Shown piece after piece: positions 1-9,434 of a stretch of 64,000 bases of DNA (position 1 is the stretch's first letter; each line of letters begins with the position of its first letter). The notes below the pieces were generated by a model. It saw only the letters and a list, made by a program, of their open reading frames with translations. It searched no databases and was not told the origin of the DNA. Location: positions 124,001 to 188,000 of the forward strand of contig NZ_FOXQ01000001.1 in assembly GCF_900115755.1 (NCBI RefSeq), written 5' to 3'. The stretch comes from Parafilimonas terrae. GTDB lineage: Bacteria; Bacteroidota; Bacteroidia; Chitinophagales; Chitinophagaceae. Made by a program: the position numbers and the translations under genes.

Positions 1-222
1 ATGCCCGCAAAAAATTATGTATTGAAAAGGTTTGCCAACAGCGATCATTACGATTCTGTGCTTATCGGTATCCTGATTTTTACTTACCCGGTTTATTTGT
101 TAATGATTACTTTAATAACTTTTGCTTTTACACAGAGCGCATGGGTTTTTCTTTTACTGCTAATTCTGCCTTTTACCGCATGGAGCTATGTTCAGTTGAA
201 AAAACAAATGGATAAGCAGTAA
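1..222 (+). CDS. C-terminal end of a membrane protein, possibly a PlsC-like acyltransferase (partial)
   Basis: The reading frame is open from the first base, so the visible 73 residues are probably only the end of a longer protein; the ATG at position 1 need not be the true start. Two hydrophobic segments (about residues 21-43 and 46-62) are followed by a short basic tail. A charged stretch with an Asp-His-Tyr-Asp followed by two closing membrane helices resembles the end of Bacteroidota 1-acylglycerol-3-phosphate acyltransferases, but the catalytic HxxxxD part would lie outside the window. The identification is from memory and weak; a small free-standing two-helix membrane protein is the alternative. 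Confidence 0.4.
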   Translation: MPAKNYVLKRFANSDHYDSVLIGILIFTYPVYLLMITLITFAFTQSAWVFLLLLILPFTAWSYVQLKKQMDKQ

Positions 223-371
223 TCCGGGCAATTCATCTTTATTAAACTGAATATGCCATTGCATGCCCCCTTAAATGTTGTGGGAATTTGCAATGCTGAC
301 TGACTGTTTAAATAAATTGAACAGCTTCAGCCGTTTATGAATACTTTTAAGGCCCAAAAATTTATAAGCTC

Positions 372-1013
372 ATGAAATACTTCCTGAAAAATTGCACAGG
401 CATTTTATTGATTATGTTTTTATTCAACCTGCATGTGCATGCACAAAATGGCTGGGTTTCTTTATTTGATGGCAAATCTTTAGACGGCTGGAAAGTGGGT
501 GATAATGCTTCAACATTCAGCGTTGACAGCGGCAGGATAAAAGTGAATGGTAAAACAGCCCATTTATTTTATGAAGGGCCTGTAAACAACCACAACTTTA
601 AAAATTTTGAGTTTAAAGCAGAGGTGATGACGAGGGCGCACTCCAATTCAGGCATTTATTTTCATACACAATTTCAGCAGGGCGGCTGGCCGGCAAAAGG
701 CTATGAAGTGCAGGTAAATAACTCGCACACAGACTGGCGCAGGACAGGGAGCTTATACGGCATTGATGATGTGAAAGAAGTAATAGCGCCTGATGATGTT
801 TGGTTTACAGAATACATAAAAGTGCAGGGCAAGCACATTACAATAAAAATTAATGATAAAACAGTAGTTGATTATACCGAACCTGACAATATTGAAAAAC
901 CGGCAAACGGCATAGGCAGGTTCATTTCAAACGGAACTTTTGCGCTGCAGGGCCACGATCCCGGAAGCACAGTTTACTTTAAAAACATAATGGTAAAGCC
1001 ACTTGCCGATTAA
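372..1013 (+). CDS. Secreted DUF1080 (3-keto-disaccharide hydrolase-like) protein
   Basis: A 213-residue protein with an N-terminal signal peptide ending near residue 25 (VHAQ) and one beta-sandwich domain of the DUF1080 family. Family marks visible are SLFDGKSLDGWK near the start, NSGIYFHTQF in the middle and the late VYFKNIMVKPL strand. The family is a concanavalin-like fold; some members hydrolyse 3-keto-glycosides, and many are secreted by Bacteroidota that degrade sugars. The protein is likely periplasmic or surface-exposed. It stands alone, so the sugar it acts on cannot be read from context. Family assignment is firm; the exact reaction is inferred. Confidence 0.85.
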   Translation: MKYFLKNCTGILLIMFLFNLHVHAQNGWVSLFDGKSLDGWKVGDNASTFSVDSGRIKVNGKTAHLFYEGPVNNHNFKNFEFKAEVMTRAHSNSGIYFHTQFQQGGWPAKGYEVQVNNSHTDWRRTGSLYGIDDVKEVIAPDDVWFTEYIKVQGKHITIKINDKTVVDYTEPDNIEKPANGIGRFISNGTFALQGHDPGSTVYFKNIMVKPLAD

Positions 1014-1139
1014 GTGGTGCATTGCCATTCTTTTATAATTTTACTAAAGCACTACTGAAGATTAATATTTATTTAAGCTGAGGTAGTGCTTTTAATTTTA
1101 TAGAAGTTATTATTTAAAATATTAAAAATAAATTTGCGC

Positions 1140-1730
1140 ATGGCAAGAATAAGAACTGCAAAAGATGTATCACGTAAAGAAGTGATATTAAAAGCTGCGG
1201 CTGCGCTTTTTCATGCAAAAGGATATAAAGCAGCCAGCATGCGCGACCTTGCCGAAATGGTGGGCGTTGAAGCAGCAAGTTTATACAACCATATACGTTC
1301 TAAAACAGAATTGCTGCACGATATATGTTTTAATGTGGCCAACGTTTTTTGGGAGCATTTGAATAAGGTTGAACTCTCCGATGCCAGGCCCATTGAAAAG
1401 CTTGAAACGCTGCTGCGTTTTCACATAAAACAAATGATTGAAAACTTCCAGGAAGTTTATATAAGCGACAGGGAATGGCGTTACCTTATCGACCCTTATC
1501 TTTCAAATTATCAAAACCAGCGCCGCACTTACCGCAAGCGTTTTGCCGCCATTATTGAGCAGGGCATTGAAAACGGTGAGATCAATAAGATAGATGCATC
1601 CACAGCGGTGCTTATAGTTTTGCATGCTGTGAGCGGCATTGAAAGCTGGCACCGCAGTAAAATAAAAGTAAGCGGTGAAGAACTGGAAGAAAACATGATC
1701 ACCATTTTAATAGATGGTTTAAAAAAATAA
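1140..1730 (+). CDS. TetR/AcrR family transcriptional regulator
   Basis: A 196-residue regulator. Residues about 10-56 form the TetR helix-turn-helix (KAAAALFHAKGYKAAS, then LAEMVGVEAASLYNHIRSK); the rest is the ligand-binding all-helical domain. I chose the ATG at 1140; a TTG six bases upstream in frame (1134) is possible. A TAAATTTG box of the Bacteroidota -7 type ends only three bases before the ATG, so the mRNA may have almost no leader. The gene ends 10 bases before the PaaE-like reductase, which it probably controls together with itself. In this phylum such TetR-PaaE pairs often stand with phenylacetate catabolism genes, but those are absent here. Confidence 0.9.
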   Translation: MARIRTAKDVSRKEVILKAAAALFHAKGYKAASMRDLAEMVGVEAASLYNHIRSKTELLHDICFNVANVFWEHLNKVELSDARPIEKLETLLRFHIKQMIENFQEVYISDREWRYLIDPYLSNYQNQRRTYRKRFAAIIEQGIENGEINKIDASTAVLIVLHAVSGIESWHRSKIKVSGEELEENMITILIDGLKK

Positions 1731-1740
1731 CGGGGCATGC

Positions 1741-2811
1741 ATGTCAACACATTTTGAGAAGCTGCTTGTAAAAGAAGTGCGGCGTGAAACAGAAGATTGT
1801 GTTTCGGTTTTACTGGAAATTCCTCAAAACCTGCACGAAAAATTTGCCTACCAGCCCGGCCAGCATATAACACTGCGAACCTTTATTAACAATGAAGAAA
1901 TAAGAAGGTCTTATTCACTTTGCAGTTCGCCTTTGCATAAAGAATGGCGCATTGCTGTGAAAAAAGTTGACGGCGGCATTTTTTCTGAATTTGCCAACAG
2001 CATTTTGAAAGCCGGTGATACCATTGAACTAATGCCGCCAATGGGGCATTTTATTTTACCGGAAACAAACGATGCAAAACACTATGTATGCTTTGCTGCA
2101 GGCAGCGGCATTACACCTGTTCTATCCATTATTAAAACAGGGCTGGCGCAGCAGCCGCATAGCCATTTCACTTTGATTTATGGCAACCGTACAAGGCAAT
2201 CTATTATTTTTAAAGAAGAGGTTGAAGCGCTGAAAAACAGGTTTATGAGCCGTTTCCAGCTTATACATATTTTAAGCCGTGAACATACAGAAGCGCCATT
2301 AAATGAAGGCAGGATTGATATTTCAAAATGTGAACAGATATTCAGCAGTGTTGCTTCCTTAAAAGCAGGTGCCTTTTTTATTTGCGGGCCGGAAGCAATG
2401 ATATTTTCTATAAAAGACTGGCTGCTGTCAAAAGGCATTGATGAAAAGAAAGTTTATTTTGAATTGTTCAATACAACGCCTGTTAATACAACAAAAAAGA
2501 ACCAGCCGGAAAAGTTTGAAGAAGAAAATATAGCACACATTACCATGCAGCTTGATGGCATTAGTTCCGGCTTTGATGTTGCATATAATGGCATGAGTAT
2601 TTTAGATGCTGCATTGCAGCAAGGTACAGATTTGCCCTATTCCTGTAAAGGTGGTGTTTGCACCACCTGCAAGGCAAAATTGGTAAAAGGCGAGGTTGAG
2701 ATGGATGTAAATTATGGCCTCGTGCCGGAAGAAGTGGAACAGGGTTTTATCCTCACCTGCCAAAGCCATCCCCGAACGAAGGAAGTGATAATTGATTTTG
2801 ATGTAAAGTAA
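1741..2811 (+). CDS. paaE: PaaE-type ferredoxin-NAD(P) reductase with C-terminal 2Fe-2S domain
   Basis: A 356-residue flavoprotein with three parts: an FAD-binding barrel (RRSYSLCSS near residue 57-65), an NAD(P)-binding domain (AAGSGITPV near 120 and ICGPEAMI near 214-222), and a plant-type ferredoxin domain whose cluster ligands are Cys302, Cys307, Cys310 and Cys340. This order is that of PaaE, the reductase that passes electrons from NADPH to the ring-1,2-phenylacetyl-CoA epoxidase PaaABC. The gene follows the TetR regulator by 10 bases and is likely co-transcribed. No paaABCD genes are nearby, so it could serve another oxygenase or hydroxylase elsewhere in the genome. The family is clear; the partner is unknown. 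Confidence 0.85.
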   Translation: MSTHFEKLLVKEVRRETEDCVSVLLEIPQNLHEKFAYQPGQHITLRTFINNEEIRRSYSLCSSPLHKEWRIAVKKVDGGIFSEFANSILKAGDTIELMPPMGHFILPETNDAKHYVCFAAGSGITPVLSIIKTGLAQQPHSHFTLIYGNRTRQSIIFKEEVEALKNRFMSRFQLIHILSREHTEAPLNEGRIDISKCEQIFSSVASLKAGAFFICGPEAMIFSIKDWLLSKGIDEKKVYFELFNTTPVNTTKKNQPEKFEEENIAHITMQLDGISSGFDVAYNGMSILDAALQQGTDLPYSCKGGVCTTCKAKLVKGEVEMDVNYGLVPEEVEQGFILTCQSHPRTKEVIIDFDVK

Positions 2812-2906
2812 TGTTATGCTGATGGTGAGTTGTTAGTTTGTGAGTGCTCACGATTAACCTGACTGTATAAAATATCAACCCATTAAATTCGCGTAAAATT
2901 CATCGC

Positions 2907-3347
2907 TTGATTAAATCTATCATTCCGTTTTATATTATTTGCGTTGGTTTATATATTTTATTCAGCCGCAAACCAGATTACCAGGATGGTGAGATAACAA
3001 CAGGCAATATTCATTATATAACCGACAGCACTAATAAAAAAGTCCCAAAAGCTGTATTCAGTATTGGCAAAGATGAATACGTGGTTAATGCCGGTTATGT
3101 TTTCCGTAATTTGAAAGAAGGCCAGGCGGTGCAGGTAATTTATGAAACTTCCGATCCTTCCAAAGCGGCTGTATATAGTTGGTGGGGATACTGGCTGCAA
3201 TGGGATGAATTGCTCGGTTCTATATTAATCCCTGTTGTTTTTTTATTTATAGCAAAAGAAATTACAGCACGCCCAACAGCAGAAGCCTTGTTGGAAGAAA
3301 TGGAAATGCGCAAGCCGAGAAAGAGAAAAAATGATGATGATGTCTGA
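2907..3347 (+). CDS. Two-helix membrane protein, DUF3592-like
   Basis: A 146-residue protein starting at TTG (2907); no ATG fits better because the first membrane helix begins at once. Hydrophobic helices lie at about residues 3-20 and 104-119, with a small beta-rich loop domain between them and a basic, then acidic, tail (RKPRKRKNDDDV). This layout, with a short loop domain on the outer face, is like DUF3592 proteins. No function can be given. It stands alone, convergent with the alpha-2-macroglobulin gene, and a large inverted repeat lies between the two stops. Confidence 0.6.
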   Translation: MIKSIIPFYIICVGLYILFSRKPDYQDGEITTGNIHYITDSTNKKVPKAVFSIGKDEYVVNAGYVFRNLKEGQAVQVIYETSDPSKAAVYSWWGYWLQWDELLGSILIPVVFLFIAKEITARPTAEALLEEMEMRKPRKRKNDDDV

Positions 3348-3403
3348 ACCTGGATTTGGAAAGATTGCTTAAAGCCCGATATTCAATTTCGTTATTTCAG
3401 CAA

Positions 3404-3476
3404 GAATATTCAATAATCAATGTTCAATTTGCACCAGTTTCACAATTGAGCATTGATTATTGTATTGTTGAATATT
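3404..3476. repeat. Near-perfect 25-bp inverted repeat between convergent genes
   Basis: The left arm at 3404-3429 (starting aatattcaataatcaatg) is matched by a reverse-complement arm at 3444-3476 that carries an 8-base insertion (tattgttg) and one mismatch; the loop is about 14 bases. It sits between two convergent stops (3347 and 3523), so a role as a two-way terminator fits, though it is AT-rich and longer than most terminators. It could also be a remnant of a small palindromic repeat family. Confidence 0.6.
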
Positions 3477-3522
3477 GAATATTTTTCTTTGAGTAAACAA
3501 CTTTGCTTACAATTAATACTCA

Positions 3523-6500
3523 TCACTCCACCACTTTCACCCATTTGCCTTTTTCGCCGCCGCTTATGGCATGATCATACATAGCTTCGCAATAAATGCC
3601 CGGCCAGTAATACTTACCAAGATAAGCCGCATTTAACTGCACATAATAAACCTTTGTTTCGTAAGGCTTCAAATCGAAGTAATAATAAACGCGGTCATCG
3701 CGAATGTCCATATAATCACTTGGTGATGATTGAAAACTTCCTTCGCTGTTATACAACCTTGTATTTAATATTTCCCATCCGCCCGGGAATATTTCGCTCA
3801 GCGCAAGATTACTGTATGCATCTCTTTTACCCGGATTGGTAACCACAACCTTCGCAACAAAATCAGTTCCCTGCTTTACAGAATCAATATTAACAGCAGT
3901 ATTATTCATGCTTACAAAGCTCACATTCACTTTTAAAATATCCGGGTTGTTGGTTACGGAAATATTTTCACCACTTATCGGCTTGCCTTCATTAATAACT
4001 CTTACAAACAAAACATTATTGCCCTTGTTTTGCAATTGAATATCAGCTTTTCCGTTCTGCCATTGCAATGTATTTTGAGCAATTACAGATGATGAGTTGA
4101 TATTGATAGTTTGATTACCTGATTTACCATTTGCAATTATTTTTTGACCTGAAGTATTGCTGCCTGCATATTCAGCAATTGCAATTAAGCTGTATGCAGT
4201 TGTTTGTGTGCTGTACCAATAATCCTGCGATAGCTTTGAAGCAACTGTTTTCACCAATTGGTTAGCTTCCGCATTGCGTTTCATCAACACCAATGTTTCC
4301 AACACCATAGCCTGGTCGCGCAGATCGCTGCCATACGTATAACCCGGATTTTTTCTTTCAGGAAATGAAGTGGGCAAACCGCTTATTAATTGCAACGCCA
4401 CCTTTGTTTGACCAACCAACTGATAAGCGGCTGCTAATCTCCACTTACCTTCAGGCGTTAAAAACTTCCATTCCTTTAAACGGTTCATGGCGCCCAATTC
4501 AGGCGAGCCTGCTAATGCTAATAAATATAATCTGTATGATTGCATTAAATCAGTTCCATACCATGGCGCTGAAGTTACATTCCATGCAAGCGCTTTGCTG
4601 CGTTCATATTGCTTCCATTGCTGCAACATACTTTGCGAAATATTATATCCTTTTGATTGCGCAACCAATAAAAAATGGCCTGCATAATTACTGCCCCATT
4701 CATCGCTGCTGCTGCCGTTTGGCCAGTAGCTGAAACCGCCATCACCCTGCTGAAAATTATTATAACGCTGTAAAACCACTTTTATATTCCGGTCAACTTC
4801 TGCCTTTTGTTTATCGCTTAAATCCATTAACTGGTTTAATACCAGTTGAGGAAAAACAGCCGATGTTGTTTGTTCAATGCAGCCATGCGGATACATGATT
4901 AAATAGGTCAATCTTTTTTGCAGGTCCATTGCGGGGATACTTGATATTTCCAGCGTGGCTTTACTGCTTTGCGCATCGCCAATCATTGCCACGGCTGAAT
5001 TCCAGCTTTTACCCGGTTGCAATGTTGTTTCCGTAACCTGTGTTGTATAAGGATTGGGATTTCTTACATCAATCTCGGTTTGATATGCTGATTGTTCGCT
5101 GCCGCTTGCAGCAACAATTTTAATATCGCCGATGCCTGTTGTGTTATTCACCTTAGCGGTAAAATAAGCCTGCTGCTCTCCGGGTTTATCAAAGCTGATT
5201 GTTTGATTGCCGGTTGCTGTTATATAGGGGTTTGACTGAATGCTTAATGAAACATTTTTGATATTGCTGTTCGTTGCAAAAACCGTAACAGGAATTTTCA
5301 CTTCTTCGCCCGGGCCAAGAACTCTCGGCAGCGTTGGCAATATCATCAATGGTTTCTTTACAGTAACATCTTTATCAGCATAACCATACGCATCATCGCC
5401 CGCTGCAATTACCATAGCCCGCACACTGCCCATATAAGAGGGCAAAACAAAACTGTGCGTTTTGCTTCCGCCTTTTAAAGTGAACGGCCCCATAAATTCA
5501 ACAACAGGTTTAAAGCGATTAGCCCGTCTTGTATTGCTCGCAATCTCTGCTTCTGCATCGCCGCCAATGGTAAGTATGCGCTGAATTTGTGAACCAAATG
5601 CACCAATCACATCATCATATAAATCCCAGCTCTTTACACCTAATGCTTCACGTGCATAAAATGCATCATGCGGGTTGGGCGTTTTAAAATGAGTGAGATC
5701 AAGTAAACCATCATCCACCAATGCAATTACGTACGTCATTTTTTTATTGGACGTTTCTGAAACAGTGATGGTATTTTTTACTTCAGGCCGGATAACATCA
5801 GCCATTTTAATAACAGGTTTTAAAATCGTATTCTTATCATCAATCATAATGGGCAGAACGCCATACATTCTTATCGGCAGATCATTCACCGTTTGTGCAT
5901 GCGGTTGAATCAAACTCACATTCACATATACATTCGGGCTGTATGCTGCATCCGCTTTGAAAGAAAATTTTGTTTGCCCCTGTTCTGTATTTACCCAATA
6001 TGTTTTTAAAACTTTGCTGCCGCTTTCAATGCTTATTAATGCACGCCCGCCTTTGCCGGAAGGAATGGTTAAATTCACATCATCGCCCACATTATATTTT
6101 TCTTTATCTGAAGTGAAGGAAAGCATAGCTGCCGCAGACGGATCGCTGCCACCGGCGCGGGTTTGCCAGCTATAATCATCAACAAAAAATGTGCTGCCGG
6201 TTATATGGCCGCTACGCATATCTTTCACTAAAATCAAATAACGGCCCCATTCATCTTCATCCATTTTAATATCGTAAAAGCCTTTGCCATTGGTTAACTG
6301 AACCGTATCTTTTTTAATAAATTTATTGTATTCATTCTGCGTGAAATTGGATAGGTCATCATCTTCATCCCACCACCAGCGCCATTGAATTCTATACAAT
6401 TGAATTTGCACAGAAGAATTGCCCTGTAAAAATTTTCCTTTTGTATCCACATCAACAATATTGAAACGATGTGATTGGCCTGATTGCAAAAAACCCCAGG

Positions 6501-9069
6501 TTTTATCACCTTCAGGCACCTGCACGCCAACATAAGATGAATATGGATTAAAAGACATGGAGAAATTATCAATGCTGAAATTGCCGCCTGGTTCAAACAC
6601 TTTTACCACAAGGTTTGTAAGCAGTTGACCCGGTGCATCATCACCTGCTTCAAATGTTGGATTAACAGCCGCTGTTCCATCAGAGCTTAATGTTCCATCA
6701 TAAATGGTTTTGGATTGTGATGTAAAATTTGATGTTGGATTGTCAAACACATAATTATCCAGCTTGGGAAATTTTGTTTTCTTTTTATATAACTGCGCAT
6801 CAACCCTTGCTTTTAAATTTTGAGCCGTTGCACCGAACAACCATTTTGCAGTAAGTGTACCGTTGATGGTTGTATTTTTTCCAAGTGCAGTTACATTGCC
6901 AAAATCAAGATTGATTTTTAAACGGTTTGGCATTACGGTTTCAATCTTCAGTTTCTTTTCAAATATTGCACCGCCGGCTTTCACCCTGCATATCCAATTT
7001 CCCGTTGGCGCATCCACATCTGTTACTGTTCTGAAAACGTTGAAACCATCAGCAGCATTGGTTTGCACCAGCCTTTTATATAATTGCCCGCGTGGTGATA
7101 TCATTTCCATTTCCAAAGGATAATCATCCGGCAGCGGATTATTTTTATCATTGATGATACAACTCAAAAATAAACTATCGCCGGGCCGCCAAACGCCGCG
7201 TTCACCAAATATGTAACCTTTAATTCCATTCTTTACTTCATCGCCGCCAACATCAAAACGGCTTAGCGGCAAACTGCTGCCATCATCCAATTTTAAATAA
7301 CCTGACTGGCTGCCTTGCTTTGCAATCAATAAATAAGGCTTACGTTTTAATTCAATCATGGCCAAACCATCAGCATCGCTGTTTGCTTTGGCAATAACCT
7401 GCTGCTGGTAATCGAGCACCTGCAGTTCAACACCTTTCATCGGTTCTGTTGAGATAAGGTCATTCACTGCAACAAACAAATTTTTATTGGTTGAATACTT
7501 TGCAGTTAAACCAATATTGCTCGCTAAAATATTTCTTGTGGCAAATTTTTCTTTGCTATAGTAAGAACTGAAACAGGGGTTATTTCTTTGTCGCCAATTA
7601 TAACCATAAGGATAATAATTATCGTAACGGCTCCAGAAATCTTCATTATCATCCAGCGCATATTCGTTGCTTGCATTATAATAACCCCATTCATCATCTT
7701 CATCTTTTTGCAGGCTGTCGCATGTATATAAAGAATAATCGGGGCGAAAGCCAATTGTAACGCGGTAAATAGCGCCAGGCTCTGTGCGTATGAATTTATC
7801 AAGATCAAGAGAAAATGCATTTTTATGATGAAGGTTGAGTGATTTGTCATCATCCAGTCGTACGGTTGCTTCTTTAACCGGGTTGCCCACACGGCGCAAG
7901 TCCTGTTCGCCATTCATGTCGTTTACCTGTAAGAACTGCGCAATGTTGTTTTCATAAATTTTAATAATGGAAACATCAACTGCTTTTAAATTAACGGCTT
8001 CAAACGGCAGCACCAGTTTGCCGGTACTGTTGGGCAGAATATTTCCCTTGCCTTTAATGGTTACATGCGGCAACCGGTTTTCAAAAAATACGTTGGATGA
8101 ATAATTCTTCTGCAGTTTATCGCCACTTATATTTTCAATACCGGGCAAAACATTTACAGTGTGGTTACCATCCAGGTCATCATTTACATACACTTTTACT
8201 TCGCTGCCTAAAATTGTATAAGCGGGATTTTCAACATTGTTAATTGTTATCAAACCATTCAAATCCTGGCCGGCAGAAATAGGATCGCTAAACTGCACCA
8301 ATGCATATTGTTCATCTTCTTCCGAAGCACGCACATTCAATAATTTAAAATCACCAAGAGCAGGTATATCAATTTCCTTATCGCCTTGTTGTTTGCTGTT
8401 AATGGCATCGCCTTTCCATTGCAATAATAGTTTTTGTGCATTGTTTGTGCGCGAAATATCATTAAGCGCAAATTGATGTTCTTTTGCAGATTCATTATGT
8501 TGCCAGGTAACAGGTATTGTCTTACCTGCAATTGAAGCCGTTAACAATTTTTCAATATTGGCCGAAGTTTCCACATCGGCAGTTAAAATTTTTCCCGATA
8601 AGTTCATCGAAGTTTTATTGTTGCTGCGAAGCCCGTATTCATTTACTTCAAATGATGGTTTTACAACCTGCACATTAAATTTAAAATCATCAAACTTCGA
8701 GGGCACTTTTATTACATTACCCAACTTAAAATTCACTTCGTATAACTGGTCGGGAGCGAGATCATTGCCGGGTTTAAATTCTATGGTGCGGGCATCAATC
8801 CAGTAGGCTTTTCCATCAACCGAAGGTGAAAAAGAAAACAGGTTTCCTTTCACTTCTTCATTTAACGTGTGTGTTGTTGATACATCGGAAGCCAGTTGTA
8901 TCCTGATAGCGTTTTTCTTTGAAATAACGCCCGAAGTATAAGCATCAATGTATTGGCTGAAAGCAGGATCAACGTCTATAAGCTTTGGCGTTGTTTTGCA
9001 CGCGGAGAGAACAATCGTTATCCATAAAATAATATAACCAACATTTGTTACCGAAATTATTTTTTTCAT
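3523..9069 (-). CDS. Thioester-containing bacterial alpha-2-macroglobulin lipoprotein
   Basis: A 1848-residue lipoprotein; the signal peptide ends in a lipobox with Cys24 (LSAC). It has the plan of bacterial alpha-2-macroglobulins (E. coli YfhM type): several MG beta-sandwich domains, an extended-macroglobulin domain with GYIFGERGVWRPGD near residue 620, an A2M core, and a thioester domain with CIEQ at Cys1397-Gln1400 (PHGCIEQTTS) followed by alpha/alpha-toroid repeats. Such proteins are anchored in the periplasm and trap proteases: cleavage of the bait region exposes the Cys-Gln thioester, which bonds to the attacker. In proteobacteria the gene usually lies beside pbpC (PBP1C); no pbpC is visible here. 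Length and motif are intact, so the protein is likely active. Confidence 0.93.
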   Translation of the reverse strand: MKKIISVTNVGYIILWITIVLSACKTTPKLIDVDPAFSQYIDAYTSGVISKKNAIRIQLASDVSTTHTLNEEVKGNLFSFSPSVDGKAYWIDARTIEFKPGNDLAPDQLYEVNFKLGNVIKVPSKFDDFKFNVQVVKPSFEVNEYGLRSNNKTSMNLSGKILTADVETSANIEKLLTASIAGKTIPVTWQHNESAKEHQFALNDISRTNNAQKLLLQWKGDAINSKQQGDKEIDIPALGDFKLLNVRASEEDEQYALVQFSDPISAGQDLNGLITINNVENPAYTILGSEVKVYVNDDLDGNHTVNVLPGIENISGDKLQKNYSSNVFFENRLPHVTIKGKGNILPNSTGKLVLPFEAVNLKAVDVSIIKIYENNIAQFLQVNDMNGEQDLRRVGNPVKEATVRLDDDKSLNLHHKNAFSLDLDKFIRTEPGAIYRVTIGFRPDYSLYTCDSLQKDEDDEWGYYNASNEYALDDNEDFWSRYDNYYPYGYNWRQRNNPCFSSYYSKEKFATRNILASNIGLTAKYSTNKNLFVAVNDLISTEPMKGVELQVLDYQQQVIAKANSDADGLAMIELKRKPYLLIAKQGSQSGYLKLDDGSSLPLSRFDVGGDEVKNGIKGYIFGERGVWRPGDSLFLSCIINDKNNPLPDDYPLEMEMISPRGQLYKRLVQTNAADGFNVFRTVTDVDAPTGNWICRVKAGGAIFEKKLKIETVMPNRLKINLDFGNVTALGKNTTINGTLTAKWLFGATAQNLKARVDAQLYKKKTKFPKLDNYVFDNPTSNFTSQSKTIYDGTLSSDGTAAVNPTFEAGDDAPGQLLTNLVVKVFEPGGNFSIDNFSMSFNPYSSYVGVQVPEGDKTWGFLQSGQSHRFNIVDVDTKGKFLQGNSSVQIQLYRIQWRWWWDEDDDLSNFTQNEYNKFIKKDTVQLTNGKGFYDIKMDEDEWGRYLILVKDMRSGHITGSTFFVDDYSWQTRAGGSDPSAAAMLSFTSDKEKYNVGDDVNLTIPSGKGGRALISIESGSKVLKTYWVNTEQGQTKFSFKADAAYSPNVYVNVSLIQPHAQTVNDLPIRMYGVLPIMIDDKNTILKPVIKMADVIRPEVKNTITVSETSNKKMTYVIALVDDGLLDLTHFKTPNPHDAFYAREALGVKSWDLYDDVIGAFGSQIQRILTIGGDAEAEIASNTRRANRFKPVVEFMGPFTLKGGSKTHSFVLPSYMGSVRAMVIAAGDDAYGYADKDVTVKKPLMILPTLPRVLGPGEEVKIPVTVFATNSNIKNVSLSIQSNPYITATGNQTISFDKPGEQQAYFTAKVNNTTGIGDIKIVAASGSEQSAYQTEIDVRNPNPYTTQVTETTLQPGKSWNSAVAMIGDAQSSKATLEISSIPAMDLQKRLTYLIMYPHGCIEQTTSAVFPQLVLNQLMDLSDKQKAEVDRNIKVVLQRYNNFQQGDGGFSYWPNGSSSDEWGSNYAGHFLLVAQSKGYNISQSMLQQWKQYERSKALAWNVTSAPWYGTDLMQSYRLYLLALAGSPELGAMNRLKEWKFLTPEGKWRLAAAYQLVGQTKVALQLISGLPTSFPERKNPGYTYGSDLRDQAMVLETLVLMKRNAEANQLVKTVASKLSQDYWYSTQTTAYSLIAIAEYAGSNTSGQKIIANGKSGNQTININSSSVIAQNTLQWQNGKADIQLQNKGNNVLFVRVINEGKPISGENISVTNNPDILKVNVSFVSMNNTAVNIDSVKQGTDFVAKVVVTNPGKRDAYSNLALSEIFPGGWEILNTRLYNSEGSFQSSPSDYMDIRDDRVYYYFDLKPYETKVYYVQLNAAYLGKYYWPGIYCEAMYDHAISGGEKGKWVKVVE

Positions 9070-9230
9070 ACTGCAGGTTTAAGTAACATGTTATGTGATA
9101 GCTGTAATAACTTAATCTAAATTAAAAGAAGCAGTGTAATAACAAAAAGAAAATGTTTGTTAGCCCTTGCAATGTTTGCACTGAGGGTGCAGGTTATTTT
9201 AAGTAAATTGCGTGTTTAAAGCCTTGGCAA

Positions 9231-9431
9231 ATGAATAACCCAAATAACATTCAGGCAGAAGTAAACCAGGTTAATGAAGATGAGCCTGTATATAATGGGT
9301 TTATAAACAAATCTGAAGGTGAGAAATTGCGGGATGATATGATGCGTTCACCAATTGAAAAACTACAACTCTTTACTAAAATGCTCAAAAGGGAAGCATT
9401 GTTTAAAAAGGCTGTAATCTTAAATAAATAG
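9231..9431 (+). CDS. Small conserved hypothetical protein, companion of the adjacent nucleotidyltransferase-like pseudogene
   Basis: A 66-residue soluble, charged protein with a MRSPIEKLQLFTKMLKREALFKKA helical end split here as MRSPIEKLQLF and TKMLKREALFKKA. From memory, similar short proteins stand directly before a nucleotidyltransferase-like gene in Chitinophagaceae, and here too a start codon for such a gene follows four bases after the stop. The partner is broken, so this gene may be a leftover half of a two-gene unit, perhaps toxin-antitoxin-like. No function can be stated. Confidence 0.55.
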   Translation: MNNPNNIQAEVNQVNEDEPVYNGFINKSEGEKLRDDMMRSPIEKLQLFTKMLKREALFKKAVILNK

Positions 9432-9434
9432 CTG

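Noticed and set aside
1140-1730. The TetR gene as sensor for the metal cargo.
   Set aside because: It lies 18 kb outside the element and next to the PaaE-like reductase, which is its likely target.
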